In this document: piece after piece, positions 52,991 through 60,714 of the stretch
Numbering within the stretch: position 1 is the first letter of the stretch
Layout of the letters: the number at the start of each line of letters is the position of its first letter
Assembly: GCF_005937985.2 (NCBI RefSeq)
Contig: NZ_CP042172.1
Span: forward strand, 1,054,001 to 1,118,000
Length of the DNA stretch: 64,000 nt
DNA from: Arthrobacter sp. KBS0702
GTDB taxonomy: Bacteria; Actinomycetota; Actinomycetes; Actinomycetales; Micrococcaceae
Direction of reading: 5' to 3'
Notes under the pieces: generated by a model
The model's database searches: none
What the model saw: the letters and a program-made list of their open reading frames with translations, nothing else
Told to the model about the DNA's origin: nothing
Program-made: the position numbers and the translations under genes

Positions 52991-53028
52991 GTTTCCGGGA
53001 CCCTCGTGCTTTGTTAACGTGCTGTGAC
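52991..53028 (-). promoter_or_regulatory. Weak GlnR-type box upstream of narK-like gene
   Basis: On the plus strand GTTTC (52991), CCTCG (53002), GTTAA (53013) and GTGAC (53024) fall at 11-bp spacing. Read on the minus strand: GTCAC-n6-TTAAC-n6-CGAGG-n6-GAAAC. The first and last elements fit the GlnR consensus well, the second partly, the third poorly. It ends 43 bp before the narK start. Confidence 0.45.
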
Positions 53029-53034
53029 GTTTGC

Positions 53035-53367
53035 CTATCGGCGCCTTTGTGACGGCGTGAGGCCGCGGCTCTTCAGCGCTTCGATGACCTGCTCGACGGT
53101 GGGCGCGCCCGCGTGGCCGCCGGGCGTGGGGTAGATCCGGCAGGCGAGTTCGACGCTGGGCGCCCCGCCGGGGAAGAGATCGGCGCCGTCTGCCGTGATC
53201 GTGGGCGAACCGGCGAATCCGGTTCCGGCGGTGTCTGCCGCAGACTCGATCAGCCGCAAATGGACCGCGACGTCGTCACGCCCCAGGGCGGCCAGGGCCG
53301 CTTCGACCCTTTCGAGCGCACGCACCGTGTTGGGGCAGTCAGCGATGTGGAGCAGTTCAATTTTCAT
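53035..53367 (-). CDS. Thioredoxin-like small protein
   Basis: A 110-residue thioredoxin-fold protein beginning with a strand ending in HIADCPNT, so the active site is C-x-x-T rather than C-x-x-C. Downstream GSPTITADGADLFPG matches the cis-Pro region. It resembles the DF-family/alkylmercury-lyase-associated thioredoxin-like proteins. The ATG at 53367 lies 2 bp from the stop of the CDF gene, so it is the third gene of an arsR-CDF-thioredoxin operon. A role in metal or thiol handling is inferred. Confidence 0.72.
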   Translation of the reverse strand: MKIELLHIADCPNTVRALERVEAALAALGRDDVAVHLRLIESAADTAGTGFAGSPTITADGADLFPGGAPSVELACRIYPTPGGHAGAPTVEQVIEALKSRGLTPSQRRR

Positions 53368-53369
53368 GC

Positions 53370-54149
53370 TCAGCCGTGCCGTGGCGGTATGGAGAGGGTG
53401 ATAACTTCCGGTCCGGGACCGCATCCGCAACCCTCGCTGCAGCCCGTAGCACCGCCGTCGGCGCCGCCTGAGGTGTCGCCGTCGTCTTCGCCTACGACGG
53501 GGTGGGGAACTGCGGCATGGGGGACGGCGCAGCAGACGTCGCCCTTCCAGGCGTTGATGCCTTCGCGGACGGCGATCCCGGCGATGACCAGTGCCGCGCC
53601 GGCGTCAGCCCACCACCATCCCAGCGTGCTGTTCAGGACGAGACCGAGCAGCAGGACCGCGGAGAGGTAGGTGCACAGCAGCGTCTGTTTGGAATCGGCC
53701 ACCGCGGTCCTGGAGCCGAGTTCCCGGCCGGCCCGGCGTTGCAGCCACGACAGGACCGGCATGACAGCCAGGCTCAGGGCAGCGAGGACGATTCCCGGGG
53801 TGGAATGCTGCGCCTCGCCGCCTCCGGTCAGCGAGCGGACGGAGTCCACGGAGACGAACAGTGCCAGGGCAAAGAAGGAGATCGAGATGATCCGCAGGGT
53901 CAGGTGCTCGCGCCGTTCCGGGTCTTTCGCGGAAAACTGCCAAGACAGGGCGACCGCGGAGGCGACCTCGATCACCGAATCAAGTCCAAAGCCGATGAGG
54001 GCGGAGGAGTCCGCGACGTTGCCGGCCCAGAGCGCGACGACGGCCTCAACGATGTTGTAACTGATGGTCGCGGCCGCGAACAGCCGGATGCGCCGGCTCA
54101 GCGCGGCGCGGCGGGCGGCGGTAGGGGCGGACTGCCTTGTCGTGGTCAT
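53370..54149 (-). CDS. Cation diffusion facilitator (metal exporter)
   Basis: A 259-residue CDF transporter with six predicted helices. TM2 carries the metal-site region DSSALIGFGLDSVIE and TM5 carries WWWADAGAALVI. It should exchange a divalent metal for protons. The C-terminal tail is rich in Cys, His, Asp and Gly (DVCCAVPH and CSEGCGCG), a likely metal-binding extension. The start overlaps the arsR stop (ATGA), and its partner sensor is CmtR-like, so cadmium, lead or zinc are candidate substrates. Confidence 0.87.
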   Translation of the reverse strand: MTTTRQSAPTAARRAALSRRIRLFAAATISYNIVEAVVALWAGNVADSSALIGFGLDSVIEVASAVALSWQFSAKDPERREHLTLRIISISFFALALFVSVDSVRSLTGGGEAQHSTPGIVLAALSLAVMPVLSWLQRRAGRELGSRTAVADSKQTLLCTYLSAVLLLGLVLNSTLGWWWADAGAALVIAGIAVREGINAWKGDVCCAVPHAAVPHPVVGEDDGDTSGGADGGATGCSEGCGCGPGPEVITLSIPPRHG

Positions 54150-54472
54150 GCCAGGCACGTCCCGTCAGGGGCGCAGCAGGCCGGGTCAACGGCCAGAACG
54201 ACGCCGAGCAGGTCCCTGAGCGCGTCGCCCAGCCGGTCGTCGGCCAGCTCATACCGCGTCCGCCGGCCGTCCGGGGCGGCCACCACCAGGCCGCAGCCAC
54301 GAAGGCACGTCAGATGGTTGGACATGCTCTGCCGGGAGACCCCCAGGGAATCAGCGAGCTCCGAGGGGTACGCGGCCGCCTCCGCCAAAGCCAGCAGAAT
54401 CCGCGCCCGGGTGGGGTCGGAGACCGCGTAGCCGAACCGGGCCAACACCGGGGCATGTGTCAGGGTATCCAT
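54146..54472 (-). CDS. CmtR-like ArsR-family metal sensor
   Basis: A 108-residue ArsR/SmtB repressor. The winged helix includes YPSELADSLGVSRQSMSNHL. Cys56 and Cys60 in LTCLRGCGLV, and C-terminal Cys99, Cys100 and Cys106, match the layout of mycobacterial CmtR (Cys57, Cys61, Cys102), a cadmium/lead sensor. The ATG at 54472 sits 6 bp after a TACTTT box, suggesting a leaderless mRNA; an alternative ATG at 54487 lies inside the operator. It leads the operon for the CDF exporter and thioredoxin-like protein. Confidence 0.87.
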   Translation of the reverse strand: MDTLTHAPVLARFGYAVSDPTRARILLALAEAAAYPSELADSLGVSRQSMSNHLTCLRGCGLVVAAPDGRRTRYELADDRLGDALRDLLGVVLAVDPACCAPDGTCLA

Positions 54473-54478
54473 CTGCCC

Positions 54479-54507
54479 AAAGTACATCCGTGCATGTATT
54501 CAGGCAA
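54479..54507 (-). promoter_or_regulatory. arsR promoter and operator, leaderless geometry
   Basis: On the minus strand TTGCCT (54502-54507) and TACTTT (54479-54484) are 17 bp apart, with the ATG 7 bp after the -10 box. The inverted repeat TACAT-n6-ATGTA (54483-54498) fills the spacer and is the likely binding site of the ArsR protein. Confidence 0.65.
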
Positions 54508-54534
54508 TTTTGTCTTCAGGCAATTTGTCTTCAG
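54499..54534. repeat. Tandem duplication spanning the arsR -35 box
   Basis: TTCAGGCAATTTTGTC (54499-54514) is followed directly by TTCAGGCAATTTGTC (54515-54529) and a partial third copy TTCAG (54530-54534). The repeat duplicates the TTGCCT -35 sequence of the arsR promoter. Confidence 0.8.
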
Positions 54535-54615
54535 TTGCGTTCCCCGCTGGGCTTTTAGCCGCCGACGCGAGACGCAAGTCGGACCGACACACAGCGTCCA
54601 AATAGTGGAACATTT

Positions 54616-54630
54616 GTCCATTGGGTGGAC
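54616..54630. promoter_or_regulatory. Inverted repeat upstream of MHS transporter gene
   Basis: GTCCA (54616-54620) and TGGAC (54626-54630) flank a 5-bp centre, just upstream of a TATTAT sequence (54640-54645). It is a candidate operator for the transporter gene starting at 54716. Confidence 0.35.
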
Positions 54631-54715
54631 GCGAGGAACTATTATCGGACTTATATACATTCCTTAGCCGGCCTCCCTCCGCAGGGCGGTCCGGTCTTCA
54701 TGAAAGCGTTACTAC

Positions 54716-56125
54716 ATGTCATCCACTGCCACTTCAGCGGAGCAAGGGTCTGCCCAGCAGGTGAACTCGCGCGGCCGCGTGATCGTCGCCAGCCTGATCG
54801 GCACCACCGTTGAGTTCTACGACTTCTATGTCTACGCCACGGCCGCCGTCCTCGTCTTCCCGAAGCTCTTCTTCCCGGGCCAGAACGAGACCACCCAGCT
54901 GCTGAGCTCCTTCGCTGTCTTCGGCGTCGCGTTTATCGCCCGCCCGCTCGGCTCGATCGTCTTCGGCCACTTCGGTGACAAGTTCGGCCGCAAGGGCACC
55001 CTCGTGGCGTCGCTGCTGACCATGGGTATCGCCACCTTCCTGATCGGCTGCCTCCCCACCGCCCTGGTCCCGGGCTGGGAGTTCTGGGCGCCGGCCCTGC
55101 TCGTCGTCATGCGCTTCGCCCAGGGTCTGGCCCTCGGCGGCGAGTGGAGCGGCGCGGCCCTGCTGGCCACCGAGAACGCGCCTGCCAACAAGCGCGCCAT
55201 CTATGGCACGTTCCCGCAGCTGGGCGCCCCCATCGGCTTCATCATCGCCAACGTGCTGTTCCTGGTCTTCAGCTACACGCTGGCTCCCCAGGCCTTCGCC
55301 GAGTGGGGCTGGCGCGTGCCGTTCCTGGTCAGCGCCGTGATGGTCATCATCGGTCTCTACGTCCGGCTCAAGCTGATCGAAACCCCCGCCTTCACCAAGG
55401 TCCTGGAGTCCAACGAGGTTGCCAAGCTGCCGCTGGGCCGCGTCTTCAAGACCAGCTGGCGCCCGCTGATCCTGGGCACCTTCATCATGCTGGCCACCTA
55501 CGTGCTGTTCTACCTGATGACCACGTTCACGCTGACCTACGGCACCAAGCCGACGCTGGCCGGCGCGCAGGCCGCCGCCGAGAAGGCCGGCAAGCCGATG
55601 AGCGAAGCCGCAGCCGCCGCGTTTGTCCCGGGCCTGGGCTACACCCGCAACGACTTCCTCTGGATGCTGATTGCCGGCGTCGTGTTCTTCGGCATCTTCA
55701 CCCTGGTCTCCGGCCCGCTGGCCGAGAAGTACGGCCGCCGCAAGATGCTGATCGCGGTCACCGCCGGCATCTTCGTCTTCGGCCTGCTTTTCGTCCCGCT
55801 CTTCAGCGCCGGCTTCGCAGGCACCATGGGCCTGCTGATCATCGGCTTCTCGCTGATGGGCCTGACCTTCGGTCCGATGGGTGCGCTGCTGCCCGAGCTG
55901 TTCCCGACCAACGTCCGGTACACCGGGTCGGCCATCAGCTACAACGTCTCGTCGATCCTGGGCGCGGCCGTGGCACCGTTCATCGCCGTCTGGCTCTGGG
56001 AAATGGCGAAGGGCAGCCCGGTGCTGGTGGGCGTGTACCTCACGTCCATGGCAGTGCTAACGCTGATCGCCCTGTTCGTGAGCAAGGAAACCCGCGACCT
56101 GGATTACGAGAACAACGTCGCCTGA
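54716..56125 (+). CDS. MHS-family MFS transporter
   Basis: A 469-residue MFS protein of the metabolite:H+ symporter (MHS) family, like ProP, KgtP or ShiA. TM1 begins SLIGTTVEFYDFYVYATAA; the loop-2/3 signature FGHFGDKFGRKG and RFAQGLALGGEWSGA in TM4 are diagnostic, with twelve helices in all. Substrates of this family include dicarboxylates, aromatic acids and osmolytes; none can be chosen here. The ATG at 54716 has only a weak GAAAG site. It is monocistronic, with a strong terminator downstream. Confidence 0.9.
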   Translation: MSSTATSAEQGSAQQVNSRGRVIVASLIGTTVEFYDFYVYATAAVLVFPKLFFPGQNETTQLLSSFAVFGVAFIARPLGSIVFGHFGDKFGRKGTLVASLLTMGIATFLIGCLPTALVPGWEFWAPALLVVMRFAQGLALGGEWSGAALLATENAPANKRAIYGTFPQLGAPIGFIIANVLFLVFSYTLAPQAFAEWGWRVPFLVSAVMVIIGLYVRLKLIETPAFTKVLESNEVAKLPLGRVFKTSWRPLILGTFIMLATYVLFYLMTTFTLTYGTKPTLAGAQAAAEKAGKPMSEAAAAAFVPGLGYTRNDFLWMLIAGVVFFGIFTLVSGPLAEKYGRRKMLIAVTAGIFVFGLLFVPLFSAGFAGTMGLLIIGFSLMGLTFGPMGALLPELFPTNVRYTGSAISYNVSSILGAAVAPFIAVWLWEMAKGSPVLVGVYLTSMAVLTLIALFVSKETRDLDYENNVA

Positions 56126-56147
56126 CGCTCCAGCCCGGTTACTGGCT

Positions 56148-56186
56148 GAAATGCCCGGTGTGTTCGGTGAACACGCCGGGCATTTC
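56148..56186. terminator. Strong hairpin terminator
   Basis: GAAATGCCCGG (56148-56158) pairs with CCGGGCATTTC (56176-56186), and the stem continues through TGTGTTC/GAACACG to a GGT loop: about 18 bp with one wobble pair. It lies 23 bp after the MHS stop, between convergent genes, so it can serve both strands. Confidence 0.88.
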
Positions 56187-56277
56187 CGTGTCGCGGGGCG
56201 GTGGCGGCTGAGTAACTGGGCGGGAAGGCGACGGCGGCGGCCCCGCGACGGCGGCCGCCCGCACCGGCGCGGCGGGG

Positions 56278-57009
56278 TTACCGCGCGTAGCGCTCCACGA
56301 AGTTGCGCAGGATGGCCATCGGCTCGGTGACGTTGTGCTGGCGGGCCTGGGCCATCAGCTCCTCGGCCGAGTCGGGCGGGAAGTACCCGGCATGGCGGTA
56401 GATGTCGATCCGGGTCGTCAGGCCCTCGACGTCGAGCTCCGGGTGGAACTGGGTGGCGTAGAGGTTGGTACGGATCCGGAACATCTGCACCGGGCAGGTC
56501 TCGGAGCTGGCCAGCAGCACCGCGCCGCCGGGCAACACGGTGCACGCCTCCTTGTGGCCCACAAACGCCGTGAACCGTTCCGGCAGCCCGCGCAGGAGCG
56601 GGTCCTGCTGCCCGGCGTTGGTCATGCTGACGGTGACGCCGCCGAGCCCTTCGCCGTAGGTCCGGTCGATCACGGCGCCCTGGTGCAGGCCCAGCGTGCC
56701 GACGCCGTAGCAGGCGCCCAGGAACGGGAAGTCCTCGGCCACGATCCGGTCCAGCAAGGCGAACAGCTCGCGCTCCACCCGGTGCTGGACCTCGCTCTTG
56801 TGCTCTGCAGGGTCGCTGGAAGTGAAGGGGCTGCCGCCCACGATCACGCCGGAGTACTCGCTGAGCTCCAGCTGGGGCAGCGGCGCGGCCTCCATCCTGA
56901 TCCGGTGCAGCTGGGCCTCGGCCAGCCCGGTGTAGCGCAGGTAGGCGAGGTATTCGTCGTCGGCGGCGGCGTCCTCGGCGCGGGAGGCGAGCAGCAGGAA
57001 GGGCTTCAC
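56278..57009 (-). CDS. Class I glutamine amidotransferase-like protein
   Basis: A 243-residue protein with the class I GATase catalytic triad: Cys100 in GACYGVG, His189 and Glu191 in QFHPELD. It resembles stand-alone GMP-synthase-glutaminase-like proteins. It has no synthase domain, so the ammonia acceptor or hydrolysed substrate is unknown. Possible roles include gamma-glutamyl compound breakdown. It lies 33 bp downstream of accA3 on the same strand. Confidence 0.87.
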   Translation of the reverse strand: MKPFLLLASRAEDAAADDEYLAYLRYTGLAEAQLHRIRMEAAPLPQLELSEYSGVIVGGSPFTSSDPAEHKSEVQHRVERELFALLDRIVAEDFPFLGACYGVGTLGLHQGAVIDRTYGEGLGGVTVSMTNAGQQDPLLRGLPERFTAFVGHKEACTVLPGGAVLLASSETCPVQMFRIRTNLYATQFHPELDVEGLTTRIDIYRHAGYFPPDSAEELMAQARQHNVTEPMAILRNFVERYAR

Positions 57010-57042
57010 GTAACTAAGTCTGCCTCCCGCCGCCCGCTGCCG

Positions 57043-58881
57043 CTATTCGGCCGTCTCGCCGTCCTCGATCATCGCGATGACGGCGCCCGCGGAGACGGTT
57101 TCCCCGGCCGACGCGGAGAGCCCAATCACGATGCCGGCTCGGTGCGCGGTGAGCGGCTGTTCCATCTTCATGGCCTCCAGCACGACGACGAGGTCACCCT
57201 CGGAAACCCGCTCGCCCTCGGCGACCGCCACCTTCACGATGGTGCCCTGCATGGGGGAGGTCAGGGCGTTGCCGCCGGCCGGAGCCGCCGTGCCGGCGCT
57301 GCGGGAGCGCTTCTTGACCTTCGCCGGCTTGCCGCCGCCGGAGACGGTGCCCAGGGACGCCGGCAGCACCACCTCGAGCCGCTTGCCGCCAACCTCGACG
57401 ACGACGCGCTGGCGGTCGCCGGCGTCGGGCGTTTCGGCCCCCGCACCGGTCGGCGTCCAGGCGGGGATGTCGTTAACGAAGGAGGTCTCGATCCAGCGGG
57501 TGTGCACCTTGAACGGGCCTTCGGCGGGAGCGAAGTCGGGGTTGGTGACGACGGCGAGGTCGAACGGGATGACGGTGGGGATGCCCTCCACCACCATTTC
57601 CTCGAGGGCCCGGCGGGAGCGCTGCAGGGCCTGGGTGCGGGTGGCGCCGGTGACAATCAGCTTGGAGAGCATCGAGTCGAAGTTGCCGCTGATGACGTCC
57701 CCCTGTTCCACGCCGGAGTCGATCCGAACGCCGGGGCCGGTGGGGTTCAACAGTTTGGTGATGGTGCCGGGGGCGGGCATGAAGTTGCGGCCCGGATCCT
57801 CGCCGGTGATGCGGAACTCGATCGAGTGGCCGCGGACCTCCGGGTCGCCGTAGCCGAGCTCCTCGCCGCGGGCCAGCCGGAACTGCTCGCGGACCAGGTC
57901 GATTCCGGTGACTTCCTCGGAGACGCAGTGCTCCACCTGGAGGCGGGTGTTGACCTCGAGGAAGGAGATGGTGCCGTCCTGGCCGACGAGGAACTCGCAG
58001 GTGCCGGCGCCGAGGTAGCCGGCTTCCTTCAGGATGGCCTTGGAGGAGTCGTAGAGCCGCTGGTTCTGTTCTGCGGTGAGGAACGGGGCGGGGGCCTCTT
58101 CGACGAGCTTCTGGTTGCGGCGCTGCAGCGAGCAGTCGCGGGTGGAGACCACGACGACGTTGCCGTGCGCGTCGGCGAGGCACTGGGTCTCGACGTGGCG
58201 GGGGGCGTCCAGGAAGCGCTCGATGAAGCATTCGCCACGGCCGAAGGCGGCGGTGGCCTCGCGCACGGCGGATTCGAAGAGCTCGGGGATTTCCTCGCGG
58301 GTGCGGGCCACCTTGATGCCGCGTCCGCCGCCGCCGAAGGCTGCCTTGATGGCGACCGGCAGGCCGAACTTGTCCACGAATTCGAGGATTTCCTCGGCGG
58401 ATTCGACCGGGTCGGCGGTGCCGGGGACCTGCGGGGCGCCGACCTTCTCGGCGATGTGGCGGGCCTGGACCTTGTCGCCGAGGGCGGAGATGGCCTCGGG
58501 GGAGGGGCCGATCCAGGTGATGCCGGCCTCGATCACCTTGGCGGCGAATTCGGCGTTCTCGGCGAGGAAGCCGTAGCCGGGGTGGACGGCGTCGGCGCCC
58601 GCACGCTGGGCCACCTCGATCAGTTTGTCCATCACGAGGTAGGACTCGGCGGCGGTGTTGCCGCCCAGGGCGTACGCCTCGTCGGCGAGCTTGACGTGCA
58701 GTGCGTCGCGGTCCGGATCCGCGTAGACGGCCACGGAGGCGATGCCTTCATCGCGGGCGGCGCGGATGATGCGCACAGCGATTTCGCCGCGGTTGGCGAT
58801 CAGCACCTTGCTCAGGGGGCGGGTGCCCGGCGTGGTGGTGGCGGGCACTGGCGTTGCGGACTGCTCCGAATTTGCTGACAA
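57043..58881 (-). CDS. accA3: Acyl-CoA carboxylase alpha subunit (biotin carboxylase plus BCCP)
   Basis: A 612-residue biotin carboxylase/BCCP fusion of the AccA3 type. The N-terminal domain begins [17 protein letters not shown]-grasp has the Gly-rich loop [11 protein letters not shown] and [10 protein letters not shown]. The C-terminal BCCP has the biotinylated Lys572 in EAMKMEQ. It supplies carboxybiotin to acetyl/propionyl-CoA carboxyltransferases for malonyl- and methylmalonyl-CoA. The start is TTG at 58881 with GGAG 7 bp upstream. The beta (AccD) and epsilon subunits are not in the window. Confidence 0.94.
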   Translation of the reverse strand: MSANSEQSATPVPATTTPGTRPLSKVLIANRGEIAVRIIRAARDEGIASVAVYADPDRDALHVKLADEAYALGGNTAAESYLVMDKLIEVAQRAGADAVHPGYGFLAENAEFAAKVIEAGITWIGPSPEAISALGDKVQARHIAEKVGAPQVPGTADPVESAEEILEFVDKFGLPVAIKAAFGGGGRGIKVARTREEIPELFESAVREATAAFGRGECFIERFLDAPRHVETQCLADAHGNVVVVSTRDCSLQRRNQKLVEEAPAPFLTAEQNQRLYDSSKAILKEAGYLGAGTCEFLVGQDGTISFLEVNTRLQVEHCVSEEVTGIDLVREQFRLARGEELGYGDPEVRGHSIEFRITGEDPGRNFMPAPGTITKLLNPTGPGVRIDSGVEQGDVISGNFDSMLSKLIVTGATRTQALQRSRRALEEMVVEGIPTVIPFDLAVVTNPDFAPAEGPFKVHTRWIETSFVNDIPAWTPTGAGAETPDAGDRQRVVVEVGGKRLEVVLPASLGTVSGGGKPAKVKKRSRSAGTAAPAGGNALTSPMQGTIVKVAVAEGERVSEGDLVVVLEAMKMEQPLTAHRAGIVIGLSASAGETVSAGAVIAMIEDGETAE

Positions 58882-59005
58882 GGCGTCTCCTTCTTTCCTT
58901 CAGGGAGCCTAGCGCGGTTTTGTGGGTTCCGCCGATATTACTTGCGGATCCCGCGCGTAAACGGCCCATCCTTTGTGGGGTTCCTACAAGGCCGTGCGAA
59001 ATGGC

Positions 59006-59674
59006 TCACTCGGCGCGGATGTCGGCGGGGTTGGCGGCCCCGCCCGTCCAGAGCTCGGTGACGCCCACCCTGGCCTGGCCCAGCAGGGCCCGGAGGGTGG
59101 AGATGGAGAGCCCGACGACGGTGTGCGGGTCGCCGTCGACCTTGCGGATGAACGCCCCGCCGTAGCCGTCGATGGTGAAGGAGCCGGCACACTGCAGCGG
59201 TTCGCCGGTGGCGATGTAGCTGTCGATTTCGTCCTCGCTCATCTCCAGGAAGTGCACCTCCGCGGAGTTCACGGAGCCGAGCGTCGCGCCGGTGCCGCCG
59301 TCGCTGTCCGGGTCGGTGTCGCGGCAGTCCACCAGCCAGTGGCCGGTGTGCAGCACGCCCATCCCGCCGCTCATCCGGAGCATCCGCTCCTTGGCGACCT
59401 CGGCGGTGTACGGCTTGCCGTGGGCCTCGCCGTCGAACTCGAAGACCGAGTCGCAGCCGATCACCAGGGCGCCCTCGGCTTCCGGCAGCGACGCGACCGC
59501 CTCGGCCTTGGCGCGGGCCAGCAGCAGGGCGGTGTCATGCGGGTCGGTTACGCCGTAGCGGGCCTGGACGGCGTCCTCATCGACGTCGGAGACGAGGACT
59601 TCGTGGGCGATGCCGGCGTTGCTGAGCAGCTTGGTGCGGGCGGGGGACTGGGAAGCAAGAATGAGGCGGGTCAC
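59006..59674 (-). CDS. Maf nucleotide pyrophosphatase
   Basis: A 222-residue Maf/HAM1-fold protein. The first motif LILASQSPARTKLL (4-17), CDSVFEFDG in the middle and GSFTIDGYGG near 165 are family hallmarks. Maf proteins hydrolyse non-canonical or canonical nucleoside triphosphates and affect septation. It lies upstream of accA3 on the same strand with a 124-bp gap; maf near accA3 is also known in mycobacteria. It is divergent from the cytochrome b cluster. Confidence 0.92.
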   Translation of the reverse strand: MTRLILASQSPARTKLLSNAGIAHEVLVSDVDEDAVQARYGVTDPHDTALLLARAKAEAVASLPEAEGALVIGCDSVFEFDGEAHGKPYTAEVAKERMLRMSGGMGVLHTGHWLVDCRDTDPDSDGGTGATLGSVNSAEVHFLEMSEDEIDSYIATGEPLQCAGSFTIDGYGGAFIRKVDGDPHTVVGLSISTLRALLGQARVGVTELWTGGAANPADIRAE

Positions 59675-59809
59675 GGAACCAGCCTAGTTGACCCCGCGTT
59701 GCCCTTGCGTGCGCCGCGGGGCGCTCACCTGGCGGGGCGAAAGCCTCTGGCTGCGGATTTTTTGCCGTGGTGTGGTGGAGCCAGAATCCCATAGGGAAGC
59801 GAGGATTCC

Positions 59810-59977
59810 ATGGCTGGTTGGCTCGTAGCAGGCGTCGCCACGGTGGGCGCCGGAACGTATCTTGGCTGGGACGGCTTCACCATTCAATTGGGAAACCTGA
59901 TGGTGATCGTCGCGATGCTCGTCCTCTTTGTCCTGGCCCTCGTCCTGCCCTTTCCCGGCGGAAAGGGGCGGAAATGA
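59810..59977 (+). CDS. 55-residue single-helix membrane protein of cytochrome b cluster
   Basis: A short frame from ATG 59810 to TGA 59977. It encodes a polar-poor N-terminus (MAGWLVAGVATVGAG), a strongly hydrophobic helix (about 28-48) and a basic end (GGKGRK). Its stop overlaps the cytochrome b start (ATGA), which strongly supports real translation. It is probably a small subunit or assembly factor of the membrane complex encoded downstream. No family was recognised. Confidence 0.72.
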   Translation: MAGWLVAGVATVGAGTYLGWDGFTIQLGNLMVIVAMLVLFVLALVLPFPGGKGRK

Positions 59978-60714
59978 CCGCCCGGACGAAACCGGCGTAC
60001 GGCGTGCAAACGCAGGACGATGACGCCCACACCTGGACCGGCAAAGCCCGGCGGTGGATGCTGGCGAAGCTGCCTCCGGACAAGCTCCTGCCCGAAGACC
60101 AGCCAAGCTATGTCATGTCCTGGGCCTATGTCTTCGGCATGGGCGCTATCGCTTCGCTGCTCTGGATCATCGTTTCCGGGGCCGTGCTGGGGCTGAACGG
60201 ACCGCTGTGGTATCACGTTTCCGCCCTTGGCAGCTTCATCAACAGCACTCACTTGTGGAGCGTCGAACTCTTCTTCATGTTCATGGTGGTGCACCTCTGG
60301 CTCAAATTCTGGATGGCGGCCTGGCGCGGTGGCCGGGCACTGACCTGGATCACGGGAATGGTCTCCTTCGTCGTTTCCATCGTGGCGGCATTCACCGGGT
60401 ACCTGCTCCAGACGAACTTCGATTCCCAGTGGATTGCCTTCGAGGCCAAGGACGCCCTGAACGCCGTGGGAGTGGGCGGCTGGTTCAACGTGGCAAACGT
60501 CGGACAGATCTTCGTTTGGCACATCACCCTGCTGCCCTTGGCCGTCGGCGCGGGAGTGGTCCTGCATGTCCTGCTGGTCCGGGTCCACGGTGTGGTGCCG
60601 CCGCTGGAGGCCGCCGGGAGTGATGCCCAGTTGCATGACAGTGGCCCGGCGCCCGGCGGCACTTTGCCGCCCGCTACTGCCCAGGAATCCACCAAAGGCG
60701 GCGGCGCAGCGTGA
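59974..60714 (+). CDS. Cytochrome b (b6-type, N-terminal domain)
   Basis: A 246-residue di-heme cytochrome b with four core helices. The heme ligands are His93/His107 (H-x13-H) and His183/His198 (H-x14-H). The x14 spacing in the second pair is the b6/Gram-positive form. It lacks the C-terminal half of cytochrome b, which is probably supplied by the next gene. It would carry quinol electrons across the membrane. No Rieske protein and no heme-c motif are encoded nearby. The start overlaps the 55-residue gene and the stop overlaps the next gene. Confidence 0.88.
   Translation: MTARTKPAYGVQTQDDDAHTWTGKARRWMLAKLPPDKLLPEDQPSYVMSWAYVFGMGAIASLLWIIVSGAVLGLNGPLWYHVSALGSFINSTHLWSVELFFMFMVVHLWLKFWMAAWRGGRALTWITGMVSFVVSIVAAFTGYLLQTNFDSQWIAFEAKDALNAVGVGGWFNVANVGQIFVWHITLLPLAVGAGVVLHVLLVRVHGVVPPLEAAGSDAQLHDSGPAPGGTLPPATAQESTKGGGAA

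Noticed and set aside
56335..58878. Very long open frame opposite accA3 and the amidotransferase gene
   Set aside because: It is antisense to two well-supported genes and low in recognisable motifs. Such frames arise because high GC at third positions removes stop codons.
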